A stretch of DNA of 64,000 nt from Halopseudomonas sp002296055. Lineage in GTDB: Bacteria; Pseudomonadota; Gammaproteobacteria; Pseudomonadales; Pseudomonadaceae. Below the pieces are notes generated by a model that was not told the DNA's origin, made no database searches, and saw only the letters and a program-made list of their open reading frames with translations. How positions within the stretch are numbered: the first letter of the stretch is position 1; each line of letters opens with the position of its first letter. The stretch lies in assembly GCF_050876985.1 (NCBI RefSeq), contig NZ_JBPAPP010000001.1. One strand, 5' to 3'. Shown here in pieces: positions 14,858-23,003 of the stretch. Position numbers and translations under genes: made by a program.

Positions 14858-16564
14858 GTGACTACTCAACGGCGTTGGCTGAAGTCGTACCCAGAAGACA
14901 TCAACTGGGAGCTGGACCACACTGCCGAGGCGGTGCCGGCTCTGCTGGACGCAGCGGTGGCGGAGTTTCCGGACAACCCGGCCATCGACTTTTTCGGTAC
15001 CAAGATGCGTTACCGCGAGCTGGGCGAGAAAGTCGCCCAGTTTGCCCGCGGCCTGCAGCAGATTGGCGTAGGCCCCGGTGTGCACGTGGGGCTGTATCTG
15101 CCTAACTGCCCGCATTACTTCATTGCGTTTCTCGGCGTATTGCGCGCCGGCGGTGTGGTGGTCAACTACTCGCCGCTGGATGCCGAGCGCACCCTGGAGC
15201 ACAAGATCGAGGACAGCCAGACCGACGTCATGGTCACCCTCGGCCTTGAGGCGTTCTATCCGCGCATGGTCAGTCTGATGGCGCGCACGCGCCTGCGTCA
15301 TCTGGTTATCGGCGAGTTGACCGAGTTTTGTCAGCAGGCCAGTGATGAGCAACGCCAGCTGCTGGGCCCGCAAGCGCAGGTCAACTGGGGGGCGGATTGC
15401 AGTCGCTTTGCTGACCTGCTGGCCAATGACGGCGACTATCAGCGCCACCCGCTCGATAACCCGGCAGACGCGCTGGCAGTGCTGCAGTACACCGGCGGCA
15501 CGACCGGCGTGCCCAAGGGTGCAATTCTGACCCACGGCAATATCACGGCCTCCTGCGCACAGCTGCGTGAGGTGCTCAACTCGGCCATCGTGCCGGGCCA
15601 GGAGCGAGTACTGGCGGTACTGCCGCCGTTCCATATCTATGCGCTGATGGTCAACATGATCTTCGGTCTGCGCGCTGCTGCCGAGCTTTATCTGCATCCG
15701 CGGTTTGATGTGCCGACGGTGCTGCGCGAGATCAGCCAGAGCCGGATTACCACCTTCCCGGGCGTGCCGACCATGTTTATCGGTCTGCTGGCCCACCCGC
15801 AGACGGCCGAGCACGATCTGACCTCGCTGAAAATGTGTAACTCCGGCGGTGCCCCGTTGCCGGTGGAGGTCCAGCAGCAATACATGGCGCGCTCTGGTTG
15901 CGCGTTGCGTGAAGGCTGGGGCATGACCGAGACCACCACCAGCGGCACCTTTAACCCGCGTGATGCCGCGCCTCGTCCGGGCTCCTGTGGTATCCCCGTG
16001 CCCGGCACGCATATCCGCATCCTGCCGCTGGACGGCAGCGAAACCGAGCTGCCAGCCGGTGAACGCGGGGAGGTGTGCATTAAGGGACCCAATATCACGG
16101 CAGGCTACTGGAAACGGCCCGACGCCACGGCCGAGGCGATGACCAGCGAGGGCTTCCTGCGCACGGGGGATATCGGCTACATGGACGAGGATGGCTACGT
16201 CTTCATCGTCGATCGCACCAAGGACATGATCCTGTGTAGCGGTTACAACGTGTACCCGCGCACCATTGAAGAGGCGATCTACGAGTATCCGGGGGTCGAG
16301 GAGGTGTCTGTGATCGGCGTAGCCGATGCCTACCGCGGGCAGGCGCCCAAGGCCTTTATCAAGCTGAAGGCTGGTGCCGAGACGTTTGACTTCGAGACCT
16401 TGCAGGCGTTCCTGTCGTCACGGCTGGGTAAGCACGAGCGACTGGCCGCGATGGAGATTCGCCCCGAGTTGCCCAAGACTCCGGTCGGCAAGCTGTCCAA
16501 GAAGGAGCTTTACGAGGAAGAGCGTCAGCGCCAGGCGAGCGCCGCGAGTGCGGCGACCGCCTGA
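14858..16564 (+). CDS. AMP-dependent acyl-CoA synthetase (long-chain/dicarboxylate-CoA ligase type)
   Basis: A 568-residue ANL-superfamily enzyme that activates a carboxylic acid to its acyl-AMP and then acyl-CoA. The P-loop YTGGTTGVPKG, the A5 motif EGWGMTETT, the A7/A8 motifs RTGDIGYMDEDGY and DRTKDMILCSGYNVYP, and a C-terminal lid with the catalytic Lys in PKTPVGKLSK are all visible. GTG at 14858 was chosen because GGAGG lies six bases upstream; this removes six residues from the longest frame and gives MTTQRRWLKSYPEDINW. Sequence alone does not fix the chain length of the substrate. It is probably monocistronic. Confidence 0.88.
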   Translation: MTTQRRWLKSYPEDINWELDHTAEAVPALLDAAVAEFPDNPAIDFFGTKMRYRELGEKVAQFARGLQQIGVGPGVHVGLYLPNCPHYFIAFLGVLRAGGVVVNYSPLDAERTLEHKIEDSQTDVMVTLGLEAFYPRMVSLMARTRLRHLVIGELTEFCQQASDEQRQLLGPQAQVNWGADCSRFADLLANDGDYQRHPLDNPADALAVLQYTGGTTGVPKGAILTHGNITASCAQLREVLNSAIVPGQERVLAVLPPFHIYALMVNMIFGLRAAAELYLHPRFDVPTVLREISQSRITTFPGVPTMFIGLLAHPQTAEHDLTSLKMCNSGGAPLPVEVQQQYMARSGCALREGWGMTETTTSGTFNPRDAAPRPGSCGIPVPGTHIRILPLDGSETELPAGERGEVCIKGPNITAGYWKRPDATAEAMTSEGFLRTGDIGYMDEDGYVFIVDRTKDMILCSGYNVYPRTIEEAIYEYPGVEEVSVIGVADAYRGQAPKAFIKLKAGAETFDFETLQAFLSSRLGKHERLAAMEIRPELPKTPVGKLSKKELYEEERQRQASAASAATA

Positions 16565-16583
16565 GCTGAGACGCACGCGCTGA

Positions 16584-18206
16584 TCAGGCCGACAAGCGCC
16601 CGGTCAGCGTGCCCAGTTCGCCAGACAGCTCGTGCAGTGTCTGGCTGGCGCGGGAGGTGCTGTCGACCTCTTTCTGGTTGGCCGCCGCGATATCGGTGAT
16701 TTCGGTAATGTTGCGGCTGATGTCCTCGGCCACGCTGGTCTGCTCGTCGGCGGCGGTAGAAATCTGCCGGTTCATGTCGCGCACCGCCTCGATGGCCTGG
16801 GTGATCTGCTGCAGACGCTCGCCGGCCTGGTTGACCTGCTGCATGCTGCTTTCGCTCTGCGCCTGACCGCTGGCGATGGCCTTGACCGCTTCGCCGGCAC
16901 CGCTCTGCACATCGTTGATGATCTGCTGGATTTCCGAGGTCGACTCGGCGGTGCGTTGGGCCAGTGTACGTACCTCGTCGGCCACGACGGCAAAGCCCCG
17001 GCCCGCCTCGCCTGCGCGGGCGGCTTCAATGGCCGCGTTGAGCGCCAGCAGGTTGGTCTGCTCGGCAATGCCCTGAATCACATCCAGTACCTTACCAATA
17101 CGCGTGCTGTCGCCTTCCAAGCGCTGAATCACGTCGGTGGTATGGTTGATCTGTTGCAGCATTGCCTGCATCGCCGTAATGGTCTGCTGCATCACCGCTG
17201 CGCTCTGCTGGGCGTTGCTGTCGGCGTCGTCGGCGGCATGGGCCGCTTCGGCGGCGTGCTGCGCGACCTGAACAGCGGACGCTGACATTTCCTGCATCGC
17301 GGTGGCCACCTGGTCGGTGCGCGAGAATTGGTCGCGGCTGCCCTGGGCCATGCGTGTGGCAATGGTGTTCAGCTCGCCGCTGGCGCGATCCAGCTCGCCG
17401 GTACTGCGCTTGAGCTGGCCAAAGGTGCTCTCAAGAAAGTCACGCAGCTGGTTGGCGGCGCGAGCCAGGGTGCCCAGCTCGTCCTGACGACGGCTGTTGA
17501 CCGGCTGGCCGAGACGCCCTTGGCTCAGTTGTTCGATCTGCCGTATCAGGTGGGTGATCGGGTTAACCAGGCGACGCTCCACCAGCCACTGGCTCAGCAC
17601 GCCGATCAGGACGGCGGCCACACAGAGGCTGACCAGTCCGATCCACATGGCGCTGTTGGCGGCCTGGTGGATCTGTGTGCTTTGTTCCTGCGCCTGCTGA
17701 TTGAGGCGCATGGCAAGGTCGCTCAGGTGTTCGCTGAAGTCGCGGTCGATGCCGCGTGCGGCCTGGTCGCCGGCGGTCGGGTCCATGCCGGCAGATTCAA
17801 AGGCCCGCAGGCTGTTGCGGTAGGCAGTGCCGAGCGTCTGGTGCTCCTGTACCAGCTGGCGGGCCTGAGCCTGCTGGGCGCTGTCGATGTCCAGCGCGGC
17901 GATGGCCTGCAGGGTGGCCTGCACGTCTGCCTCAGCCTGCTCAAACTGGCTCCAGTATTTGCTGCGATCGGCGCTGTCACGGCCGCGCAACAGTACGTTC
18001 TTCCATTCCTGTACCTGGGTCTTGAATTCCAGATTGGCGCGGTTGATCAGGCTCGCGCTGGCCAGCGGACGGTCCAGCAGCCCCTGATAACTGCGTACGC
18101 TGCCGGCCAGCGTCAGGGTGATGATGAGGGCGACCAGCAGCATCAGGGCGAGGCTGCCGAGCATGAGCACCAGTGTTTGCTGGCGCAGGGAGCGGTTGAT
18201 GGCCAT
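16584..18206 (-). CDS. Methyl-accepting chemotaxis protein
   Basis: A 540-residue transmembrane chemoreceptor. TM1 lies at about 13-34 and a periplasmic four-helix-bundle type sensor at about 35-190. TM2 is at about 192-212, then a HAMP region (RLVNPITHLIRQIEQLSQGRLGQPV), then the signalling domain. The highly conserved tip AEQTNLLALNAAIEAARAGE is present, with methylation helices on both sides. No C-terminal CheR-tethering pentapeptide is seen. The sensed ligand is unknown. A FliA-type promoter lies upstream, which fits a motility function. Confidence 0.93.
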   Translation of the reverse strand: MAINRSLRQQTLVLMLGSLALMLLVALIITLTLAGSVRSYQGLLDRPLASASLINRANLEFKTQVQEWKNVLLRGRDSADRSKYWSQFEQAEADVQATLQAIAALDIDSAQQAQARQLVQEHQTLGTAYRNSLRAFESAGMDPTAGDQAARGIDRDFSEHLSDLAMRLNQQAQEQSTQIHQAANSAMWIGLVSLCVAAVLIGVLSQWLVERRLVNPITHLIRQIEQLSQGRLGQPVNSRRQDELGTLARAANQLRDFLESTFGQLKRSTGELDRASGELNTIATRMAQGSRDQFSRTDQVATAMQEMSASAVQVAQHAAEAAHAADDADSNAQQSAAVMQQTITAMQAMLQQINHTTDVIQRLEGDSTRIGKVLDVIQGIAEQTNLLALNAAIEAARAGEAGRGFAVVADEVRTLAQRTAESTSEIQQIINDVQSGAGEAVKAIASGQAQSESSMQQVNQAGERLQQITQAIEAVRDMNRQISTAADEQTSVAEDISRNITEITDIAAANQKEVDSTSRASQTLHELSGELGTLTGRLSA

Positions 18207-18337
18207 GTTCGTACCTTTGGGTGCGTACCGGATGGTCCTTCATGCCGGAGAGTGACGGTGTGTTGGCAGCGGCACCGGGCGGGTGGCGAGTCTGAGTGCT
18301 CGCCTGTCGTGCCAGGGTGCGTTTAGCTGTGCCTGTA

Positions 18338-18364
18338 TTATCGGCTTTGCGCGGCAAATCTGAA
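18338..18364 (-). promoter_or_regulatory. Sigma28 (FliA) promoter for the chemoreceptor gene
   Basis: On the minus strand TTCAGATT-N11-GCCGATAA matches the FliA consensus TAAAGTTT-N11-GCCGATAA, with a perfect -10 (18345 to 18338) and five of eight at the -35. It lies about 130 bases upstream of the chemoreceptor start, so the leader would be long. Confidence 0.65.
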
Positions 18365-18459
18365 TCTTTTTGTCACGACTGCGTACGGGCGGTGCTGTCA
18401 CCGTGCAGGCCTTTCATTGATAATGGACGCCGTTTTTCATTTCGCACAGGAATCTGAAG

Positions 18460-19431
18460 ATGCTGTTGGCACTTGCCGCCGTAATTGCCGGACTGGCTCT
18501 GTTGGTGTGGAGCGCAGATCGCTTCGTGGATGGCGCGTCGGCGACGGCGACTCACGCCGGCATGCCGCCGCTGCTGATCGGTATGCTGATCATCGGCTTT
18601 GGCACCTCGGCGCCGGAAATGGTGGTCTCGGCGCTGGCCGCCGGGCAGGGCAATCCGGGGCTTGCACTGGGCAACGCCTATGGCTCGAACATCACCAACA
18701 TCGCATTGATCATCGGCCTGGTGGCGATCATCAGCCCGATCAAAGTGCACTCCCAAGTGCTGCGCAAGGAATTGCCGATCCTGCTGGGCGTGACCCTGCT
18801 GGCCGGTTATCAGTTGCTGGACGGCAACCTGTCGCGCAACGATGCCTGGGTATTGCTGGGGGCGTTCTTCCTGCTGATGGGCTGGTCCATCGTTGAGGGT
18901 ATGCGCAGCAAGGACGACGCCTTGTCTGGAGAGTACGCCGAGGAAGTGGCCAGTCACGCCATGCCGCTGAACAAGGCGCTGTTCTGGCTGATCCTGGGGC
19001 TGGTGCTGCTGATTGCCAGCTCGCGTCTGCTGGTCTGGGGCGCTGTTTATATCGCCGAAGGGCTGGGCGTCAGCGACCTGATCATCGGTTTGACCATCGT
19101 GGCGATCGGCACCTCGCTGCCGGAGCTGGCCTCGTCGCTGGCCGCGATTCGCCGCAACGAGCACGATCTGGCGCTGGGTAACGTGATCGGCTCGGGCCTG
19201 TTCAACACGCTCGCGGTGGTGGGTATTGCCGCCGGTATCGCGCCACTGGCGGTGGAGCCGGTAGTGCTGTATCGCGACTGGGTGGTGATGTTTGTGCTGA
19301 CGCTGGTGCTGCTGGTCATGGGTATCGGGCGCATGGGCAAGCAGGGCACCATCTCGCGTTTCAACGGTGTGTTGCTGCTGGCAACCTACGCCGGTTACAC
19401 CGCTTATCTGGTTAGCACCATGCTGATCTGA
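18460..19431 (+). CDS. CaCA family calcium/sodium antiporter (YrbG-like)
   Basis: A 323-residue inner-membrane exchanger with about ten membrane helices arranged as an inverted duplication. Both alpha repeats are visible: GFGTSAPEMVVSALAA with GNAYGSNITNIALIIG, and AIGTSLPELASSLAA with GNVIGSGLFNTLAVVG. The acidic residues in GTSxPE bind the transported cation. A hydrophilic loop (about 147-170) joins the halves. The ribosome site ACAGGAA precedes ATG 18460. Confidence 0.93.
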   Translation: MLLALAAVIAGLALLVWSADRFVDGASATATHAGMPPLLIGMLIIGFGTSAPEMVVSALAAGQGNPGLALGNAYGSNITNIALIIGLVAIISPIKVHSQVLRKELPILLGVTLLAGYQLLDGNLSRNDAWVLLGAFFLLMGWSIVEGMRSKDDALSGEYAEEVASHAMPLNKALFWLILGLVLLIASSRLLVWGAVYIAEGLGVSDLIIGLTIVAIGTSLPELASSLAAIRRNEHDLALGNVIGSGLFNTLAVVGIAAGIAPLAVEPVVLYRDWVVMFVLTLVLLVMGIGRMGKQGTISRFNGVLLLATYAGYTAYLVSTMLI

Positions 19432-19449
19432 GTTGCCAGTGCATGGCCG

Positions 19450-19478
19450 CTGGCGCACCGCTGGGAGCGGGGCGCCAG
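19450..19478 (+). promoter_or_regulatory. Long imperfect hairpin between the antiporter and VC0807-family genes
   Basis: CTGGCGC-A-CCGCT pairs with AGCGG-G-GCGCCAG around GGG: twelve pairs with one internal A/G mismatch. It starts 18 bases after the antiporter stop codon. No T tract follows, so it may be a weak terminator, an attenuator or a transcript-end stabiliser. Confidence 0.45.
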
Positions 19479-19526
19479 CCTGTGTATGATGGCCCTTTCC
19501 TGCCGCCAGAGACTCTTTGCCTCGCC

Positions 19527-20240
19527 ATGTCTGATGCCAACTCCGCTCCTGCGCAGCACAAGCCGCGCCCGCTGATCGACCTGCTGGTCAGCATCATTAT
19601 TCCGTCGATCATTCTGATGAAGCTCAGCGGTGAAGCGCAGCTGGGCGCCGCCAATGCGCTGATCCTGGCGTTGGCCTTGCCGGTGGGGTGGGGCGTATTT
19701 GAGCTGGTGCAGTACCGCAAATTCAACTTTATCGCGGCGTTGGGTGTGGTCAGCGTGCTGCTGACCGGCGGGATTGGCCTGCTGCAGCTGGATAACAAGT
19801 GGCTGGCCATCAAGGAGGCCGCGGTGCCGGGTGTGCTCGGGCTGGCGGTGCTCATTTCCACTCGCACCCGTTATCCGCTGATTCGCACCATGCTCTACAA
19901 CGAGAAGGTGATCAACGTTGCTCTGGTGCAGGAGCGGCTGCAGGAACGGGGTCAGGTAGACATCTTCAACCTGCGGCTGCTGCGCGCCACCTACTTTCTG
20001 GCCGGCACCTTCTTCTTCTCCTCGGCGATGAATTACATCCTGGCCAAGTGGATTGTCACCAGCCCGTCGGGCACCGAAGCGTTCAACGAGCAGCTTGGTC
20101 AGCTGACACTGGTCAGCTACCCGATGATCGCCATCCCCTCCATGGTGATGATGATGGGCATCCTCTTCTACCTCTGGCGCACCATCCACGGTCTCACCGG
20201 GTTGGGAATGGAAGAGATTATGGCGCAGCAGAAGGGCTAG
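19527..20240 (+). CDS. VC0807 family membrane protein
   Basis: A 237-residue hydrophobic protein with about six membrane segments. It starts MSDANSAPAQHKPRPLIDLL and includes IIIPSIILMKLSG and YPLIRTMLYNEKVINV, followed by LRATYFLAGTFFFSSAMNYI and YPMIAIPSMVMMMGILFYLW, the pattern of the uncharacterised VC0807 family. Function is unknown. ATG 19527 was chosen over an in-frame upstream start at 19443, which would overlap the 19450-19478 hairpin and add a non-family leader. Confidence 0.8.
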   Translation: MSDANSAPAQHKPRPLIDLLVSIIIPSIILMKLSGEAQLGAANALILALALPVGWGVFELVQYRKFNFIAALGVVSVLLTGGIGLLQLDNKWLAIKEAAVPGVLGLAVLISTRTRYPLIRTMLYNEKVINVALVQERLQERGQVDIFNLRLLRATYFLAGTFFFSSAMNYILAKWIVTSPSGTEAFNEQLGQLTLVSYPMIAIPSMVMMMGILFYLWRTIHGLTGLGMEEIMAQQKG

Positions 20241-20251
20241 CGACGCTAGCC

Positions 20252-20268
20252 AGCTGCAAGCTTCAAGC
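20252..20268 (+). repeat. Short heptamer array AGCTGCA-AGCTTCA-AGC
   Basis: Two AGCNNCA heptads plus a partial copy lie 11 bases after the VC0807-family stop codon and just before the intrinsic terminator. They form an inverted pair with 20371-20394. Confidence 0.75.
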
Positions 20269-20271
20269 AAA

Positions 20272-20306
20272 ACCCGCACGGTGTTCAGTCGTGCGGGTCT
20301 TCTTTT
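20272..20306 (+). terminator. Intrinsic terminator of the VC0807-family gene
   Basis: ACCCGCACG (20272-20280) pairs perfectly with CGTGCGGGT (20290-20298), followed by the pyrimidine tract CTTCTTTT on the plus strand. Confidence 0.85.
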
Positions 20307-20346
20307 GGCTGCATGCTGCGCGGCAGCCAATCCCGGCACACAAACA

Positions 20347-20370
20347 AAACCCGGCATCGAGGCCGGGTTT
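20347..20370 (-). terminator. Intrinsic terminator of the class V aminotransferase gene
   Basis: AAACCCGGC (20347-20355) pairs with GCCGGGTTT (20362-20370) around ATCGAG. On the minus strand the stem runs into TTTTGTTTG, a good U tract. Confidence 0.85.
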
Positions 20371-20394
20371 GCTTGTAGCTTGAGGCTTGAAGCT
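20371..20394 (-). repeat. Inverted heptamer array next to the aminotransferase 3' end
   Basis: On the minus strand this reads AGCTTCA-AGCCTCA-AGCTACA-AGC, in opposite orientation to the array at 20252-20268. Together they bracket the two terminators of the convergent junction. Confidence 0.75.
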
Positions 20395-20407
20395 GCGTTT
20401 ACCGCGC

Positions 20408-21532
20408 TTACAGCGCAGCAAAAGCCTCCCTCAGCGTGGCGACGGTGCGCTCGGGGTTGTGCAGCTTGTCGAGGCCGAACAGGCCCAGGCGGAAGGTTTT
20501 GAAGCCTTCTGGCTCGTCACACATCAGCGGTACGCCGGCGGCGGTTTGCAGGCCGAGGGGGGCGAAGGCCTTGCCGCTCTGGATGCCGTCGTTATCGGTG
20601 TAACTGACTACCACGCCCGGGGCGCCAAACCCGTCGGCGGCAACGCTTTTGTAGCCCAGTTCCTGCATCAGACCGCGTACTGCGGTACCGAGGGCCAGCT
20701 GCTCCTGCTTGACCTTGTCGAAGCCGTAGTCGCGGGTTTCCAGCATGGTGTCGCGGAAGGCCTTGAGGGCGTCGGTGGGCATGGTAGCGTGGTAAGCGTG
20801 ACCACCGTTTTCGTAGGCCTGCATGATTTGCCGCCATTTTTTCAGGTCGGCGGCAAAGCTGTTGCTGGTGGTTTGCTCCAGCACCTGCTCGGCCCGTTCG
20901 CTGAACATCACCAGGGCGCTGCACGGCGAGGCGCTCCAGCCTTTCTGCGGCGCGCTGATCAGCACGTCGATACCGCAAGCCTGCATGTCTACCCAGACCG
21001 TGCCGGAGGCAATGCAGTCCAGTACGAACAGGCCGCCAACCTCGTGCACCGCATCGGCTACGGCGCGCAGGTAGTCGTCGGGCAGGATGATACCGGCAGC
21101 GGTTTCAACGTGCGGGGCGAACACCAGGTCTGGCTTGCTGGCGCGGATCTCGGCAACCACCTGGTCGATCGGCGCGGGTGAGAAGGCCGGTTGCTGGCTG
21201 TCGTCAGACTTGGTGGCCTTGAGCACCACTTCGTTGGCCGGGATGCGGCCCATCTCGAAGATCTGGCTCCAGCGGTAGCTGAACCAGCCGTTGCGGATGA
21301 CCAGGCATTGCTTGTCTTGGGCAAACTGGCGGGCAACTGCCTCCATGCCGTAGGTACCACCACCGGGGACCACTGCAACCGCGTGGGCGTTGTAAACGCT
21401 CTTGAGCGTTGTAGAAATGTCTCGCATGACCTGCTGGAAGGTCTGGGACATGTGGTTGAGGGAGCGGTCGGTGAAGACGACTGAGTATTCGAGCAGGCCT
21501 TCAGGGTCGATGGCAGGGACCAGTTTGGACAC
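20408..21532 (-). CDS. Class V aminotransferase (alanine-glyoxylate aminotransferase family)
   Basis: A 374-residue fold-type I PLP enzyme. PGGGTYGMEAVARQF and VFAPHVETAAGI form the cofactor and substrate pocket, with LFVLDCIASGTVW holding the PLP-pyridine Asp. The Schiff-base Lys is in SAPQKGWSASP, and a C-terminal FRLGLFGLDKL is typical of the family. The likely role is amino-group transfer between alanine/serine and glyoxylate or a related oxo acid; the exact substrate is uncertain. The start is GTG at 21532 behind GGAG. It is transcribed alone and ends at its own terminator. Confidence 0.87.
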   Translation of the reverse strand: MSKLVPAIDPEGLLEYSVVFTDRSLNHMSQTFQQVMRDISTTLKSVYNAHAVAVVPGGGTYGMEAVARQFAQDKQCLVIRNGWFSYRWSQIFEMGRIPANEVVLKATKSDDSQQPAFSPAPIDQVVAEIRASKPDLVFAPHVETAAGIILPDDYLRAVADAVHEVGGLFVLDCIASGTVWVDMQACGIDVLISAPQKGWSASPCSALVMFSERAEQVLEQTTSNSFAADLKKWRQIMQAYENGGHAYHATMPTDALKAFRDTMLETRDYGFDKVKQEQLALGTAVRGLMQELGYKSVAADGFGAPGVVVSYTDNDGIQSGKAFAPLGLQTAAGVPLMCDEPEGFKTFRLGLFGLDKLHNPERTVATLREAFAAL

Positions 21533-21673
21533 GGGGGTTCTCCAGACGGGTGACAGGAAAACGCCGGCAGAGCCGGCGTTGATGTGCTGTCAATGCTACC
21601 CCGATTCAGAGCCGCGCGCAGTGCAGAAAAGCGGCGAATTGTTAAGGAAATTCCGCCTGCGCCGGCACTGTTG

Positions 21674-22180
21674 TTATTGCGCGTCGCGCGTGAGGTGAAA
21701 GAAAAACTCCAGCGGCTTGCCCTTGATGTCGCCCAGGCCGATGACCACGTCATCGTTGACCTTGCGGAAGTAGTCGATAATCGGCTGCTGGTCATAGATC
21801 AGCGCCGCCGACACCGTACCGTCAAATACCATCTCGCGAATCTGCGCGCGGCCAAGCTTGTCGTAGTTTTGCAGGGCGCCGTCCGGGCCGGGATAGAGGA
21901 TGGGCTCAACGTCGTTGACGCTGGTGAAGCGCTTGCCGTACCAGTTCAGTGGGTCCGGCTCGGCTCCGCCGTCAAACTTGCCGCCGCGCCAGGTGCCCAG
22001 CATAAACTCCAGGCTGACCGGCTCCAGTTGTTTGAACAGCGGCATCAGGGTTTCGGCCGGGTAGGCTTCGCCGCTGTTGATCATCTGCATAAAGCGCTCT
22101 TCGGCCTCGCCGGCCAGCGCGCCGGTGCTGAGCGCTGCACCCAGGCCCAGCGCACTCAGGGTTGTTGCTGTCTTGTTCAT
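21674..22180 (-). CDS. GXWXG/DUF4334 domain protein, probably exported
   Basis: A 168-residue protein with a signal-like N terminus (cut near ALA-GEA, residue 23). The GXWXG domain is seen as EFMLGTWRGGKFDGG, and the DUF4334 part as NWYGKRF, LGRAQIREMVFDGTVSAAL and IIDYFRKVNDDVVIG. The family is uncharacterised, and an exported version is less common than a cytosolic one. It lies 44 bases downstream of a TetR gene on the same strand, so the two are probably cotranscribed. The ribosome site is GAGG. Confidence 0.82.
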   Translation of the reverse strand: MNKTATTLSALGLGAALSTGALAGEAEERFMQMINSGEAYPAETLMPLFKQLEPVSLEFMLGTWRGGKFDGGAEPDPLNWYGKRFTSVNDVEPILYPGPDGALQNYDKLGRAQIREMVFDGTVSAALIYDQQPIIDYFRKVNDDVVIGLGDIKGKPLEFFFHLTRDAQ

Positions 22181-22224
22181 CGTTGCTGCCTCGTCATGTC
22201 AGTGACGCAGCAGGACGTTCGAGG

Positions 22225-22830
22225 TCAGCCGGTCAGCATCGACCAGCACGTGGTGCAGGCGGCATCCAGATCGGCCTGCTCCAGCGTCAACAAGCCTTCG
22301 CGCTCGCACTTGACCAGGTTGGCAAAGCAACCCCAGACCATGGCCATCAGTACCTCGGCGCGCAGGTCGCTGCGATACACCCCTTGAGCCTGATAATCCC
22401 GGTATTGGCTGACCAATGGCGCAAAAAAACGCTGCTCCAGTTGCCGGCTTTCGCTGTCCAGGTAGGGGCGGTGGTCCTGCATTTCCAGAAACCGGTAGGT
22501 ATCCGGGTGTTCGCGGCTGTAGTGGATCATCCGTTGCCAGACCACGCGAAACTGCGCCTCGGCATCCAGCGTTCGATCCAGCCCGTCGAACAGCAGGTCT
22601 CGCTTGAACTGCCGCTGCTCGCGGAACAGCTCGTTGACCAAAACGTCCTTGCTGCTGAAGTAGCGATAGATGGTGCCGGTACCCACGCCAGCCTTGTTGG
22701 CCAGCGCAGGCATGGGAACACCGTTGACGCCACCCTCGGCAAACACCGCCAGGGCAGCACGCAGAATGGCCGACCGCTTGTCCTTGATGCGTGGACGGGC
22801 GTTGGGCTTGGGGCGTGTCAGAGTTGTCAT
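22225..22830 (-). CDS. TetR/AcrR family transcriptional regulator
   Basis: A 201-residue repressor-type protein. The N-terminal helix-turn-helix (about 17-63) includes RSAILRAALAVFAEGGVNGV and NKAGVGTGTIYRYFSSKD. The C-terminal ligand-binding region ends in a conserved MVWGCFANLVK. A perfect dyad upstream of the gene (22897-22914) is a likely autoregulatory operator. Its probable target, besides itself, is the DUF4334 gene downstream. Confidence 0.9.
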   Translation of the reverse strand: MTTLTRPKPNARPRIKDKRSAILRAALAVFAEGGVNGVPMPALANKAGVGTGTIYRYFSSKDVLVNELFREQRQFKRDLLFDGLDRTLDAEAQFRVVWQRMIHYSREHPDTYRFLEMQDHRPYLDSESRQLEQRFFAPLVSQYRDYQAQGVYRSDLRAEVLMAMVWGCFANLVKCEREGLLTLEQADLDAACTTCWSMLTG

Positions 22831-22896
22831 CTGCGCATTCTAGTCACTATCGCCGATGGCTGAACAGTACCCGTAAGGATGCTGTACAACCGTTTA

Positions 22897-22914
22897 AGAA
22901 TGAATGTTCATTCT
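22897..22914. promoter_or_regulatory. Likely TetR operator
   Basis: AGAATGAA-TG-TTCATTCT is a perfect 8-bp dyad with a 2-base centre, 67 bases upstream of the TetR start codon in a locally AT-rich stretch. The TGAATG/CATTCA core is common among TetR-family operators. Confidence 0.65.
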
Positions 22915-22973
22915 ATATCGTTAGCCTAACCTGCCCCGCAGGGTGTTGCCAAGAGGGAGGGGGGAGCGGAAGC

Positions 22974-22997
22974 TGGGCAGGCCGTGCGGCCTGCCCA
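22974..22997 (-). terminator. Hairpin at the end of the spuABCDEFGH operon
   Basis: TGGGCAGGCC (22974-22983) pairs perfectly with GGCCTGCCCA (22988-22997) around GTGC. It lies six bases beyond the spuH stop codon. No T run follows on the minus strand, so it may protect the 3' end or act with Rho. Confidence 0.6.
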
Positions 22998-23003
22998 GGG
23001 TTT

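Noticed and set aside
20235..20251. Dyad GGCTAGCG-A-CGCTAGCC at the stop codon of the VC0807-family gene
   Set aside because: It overlaps the stop codon, allows almost no loop and lies beside a much better terminator; no separate function could be supported.
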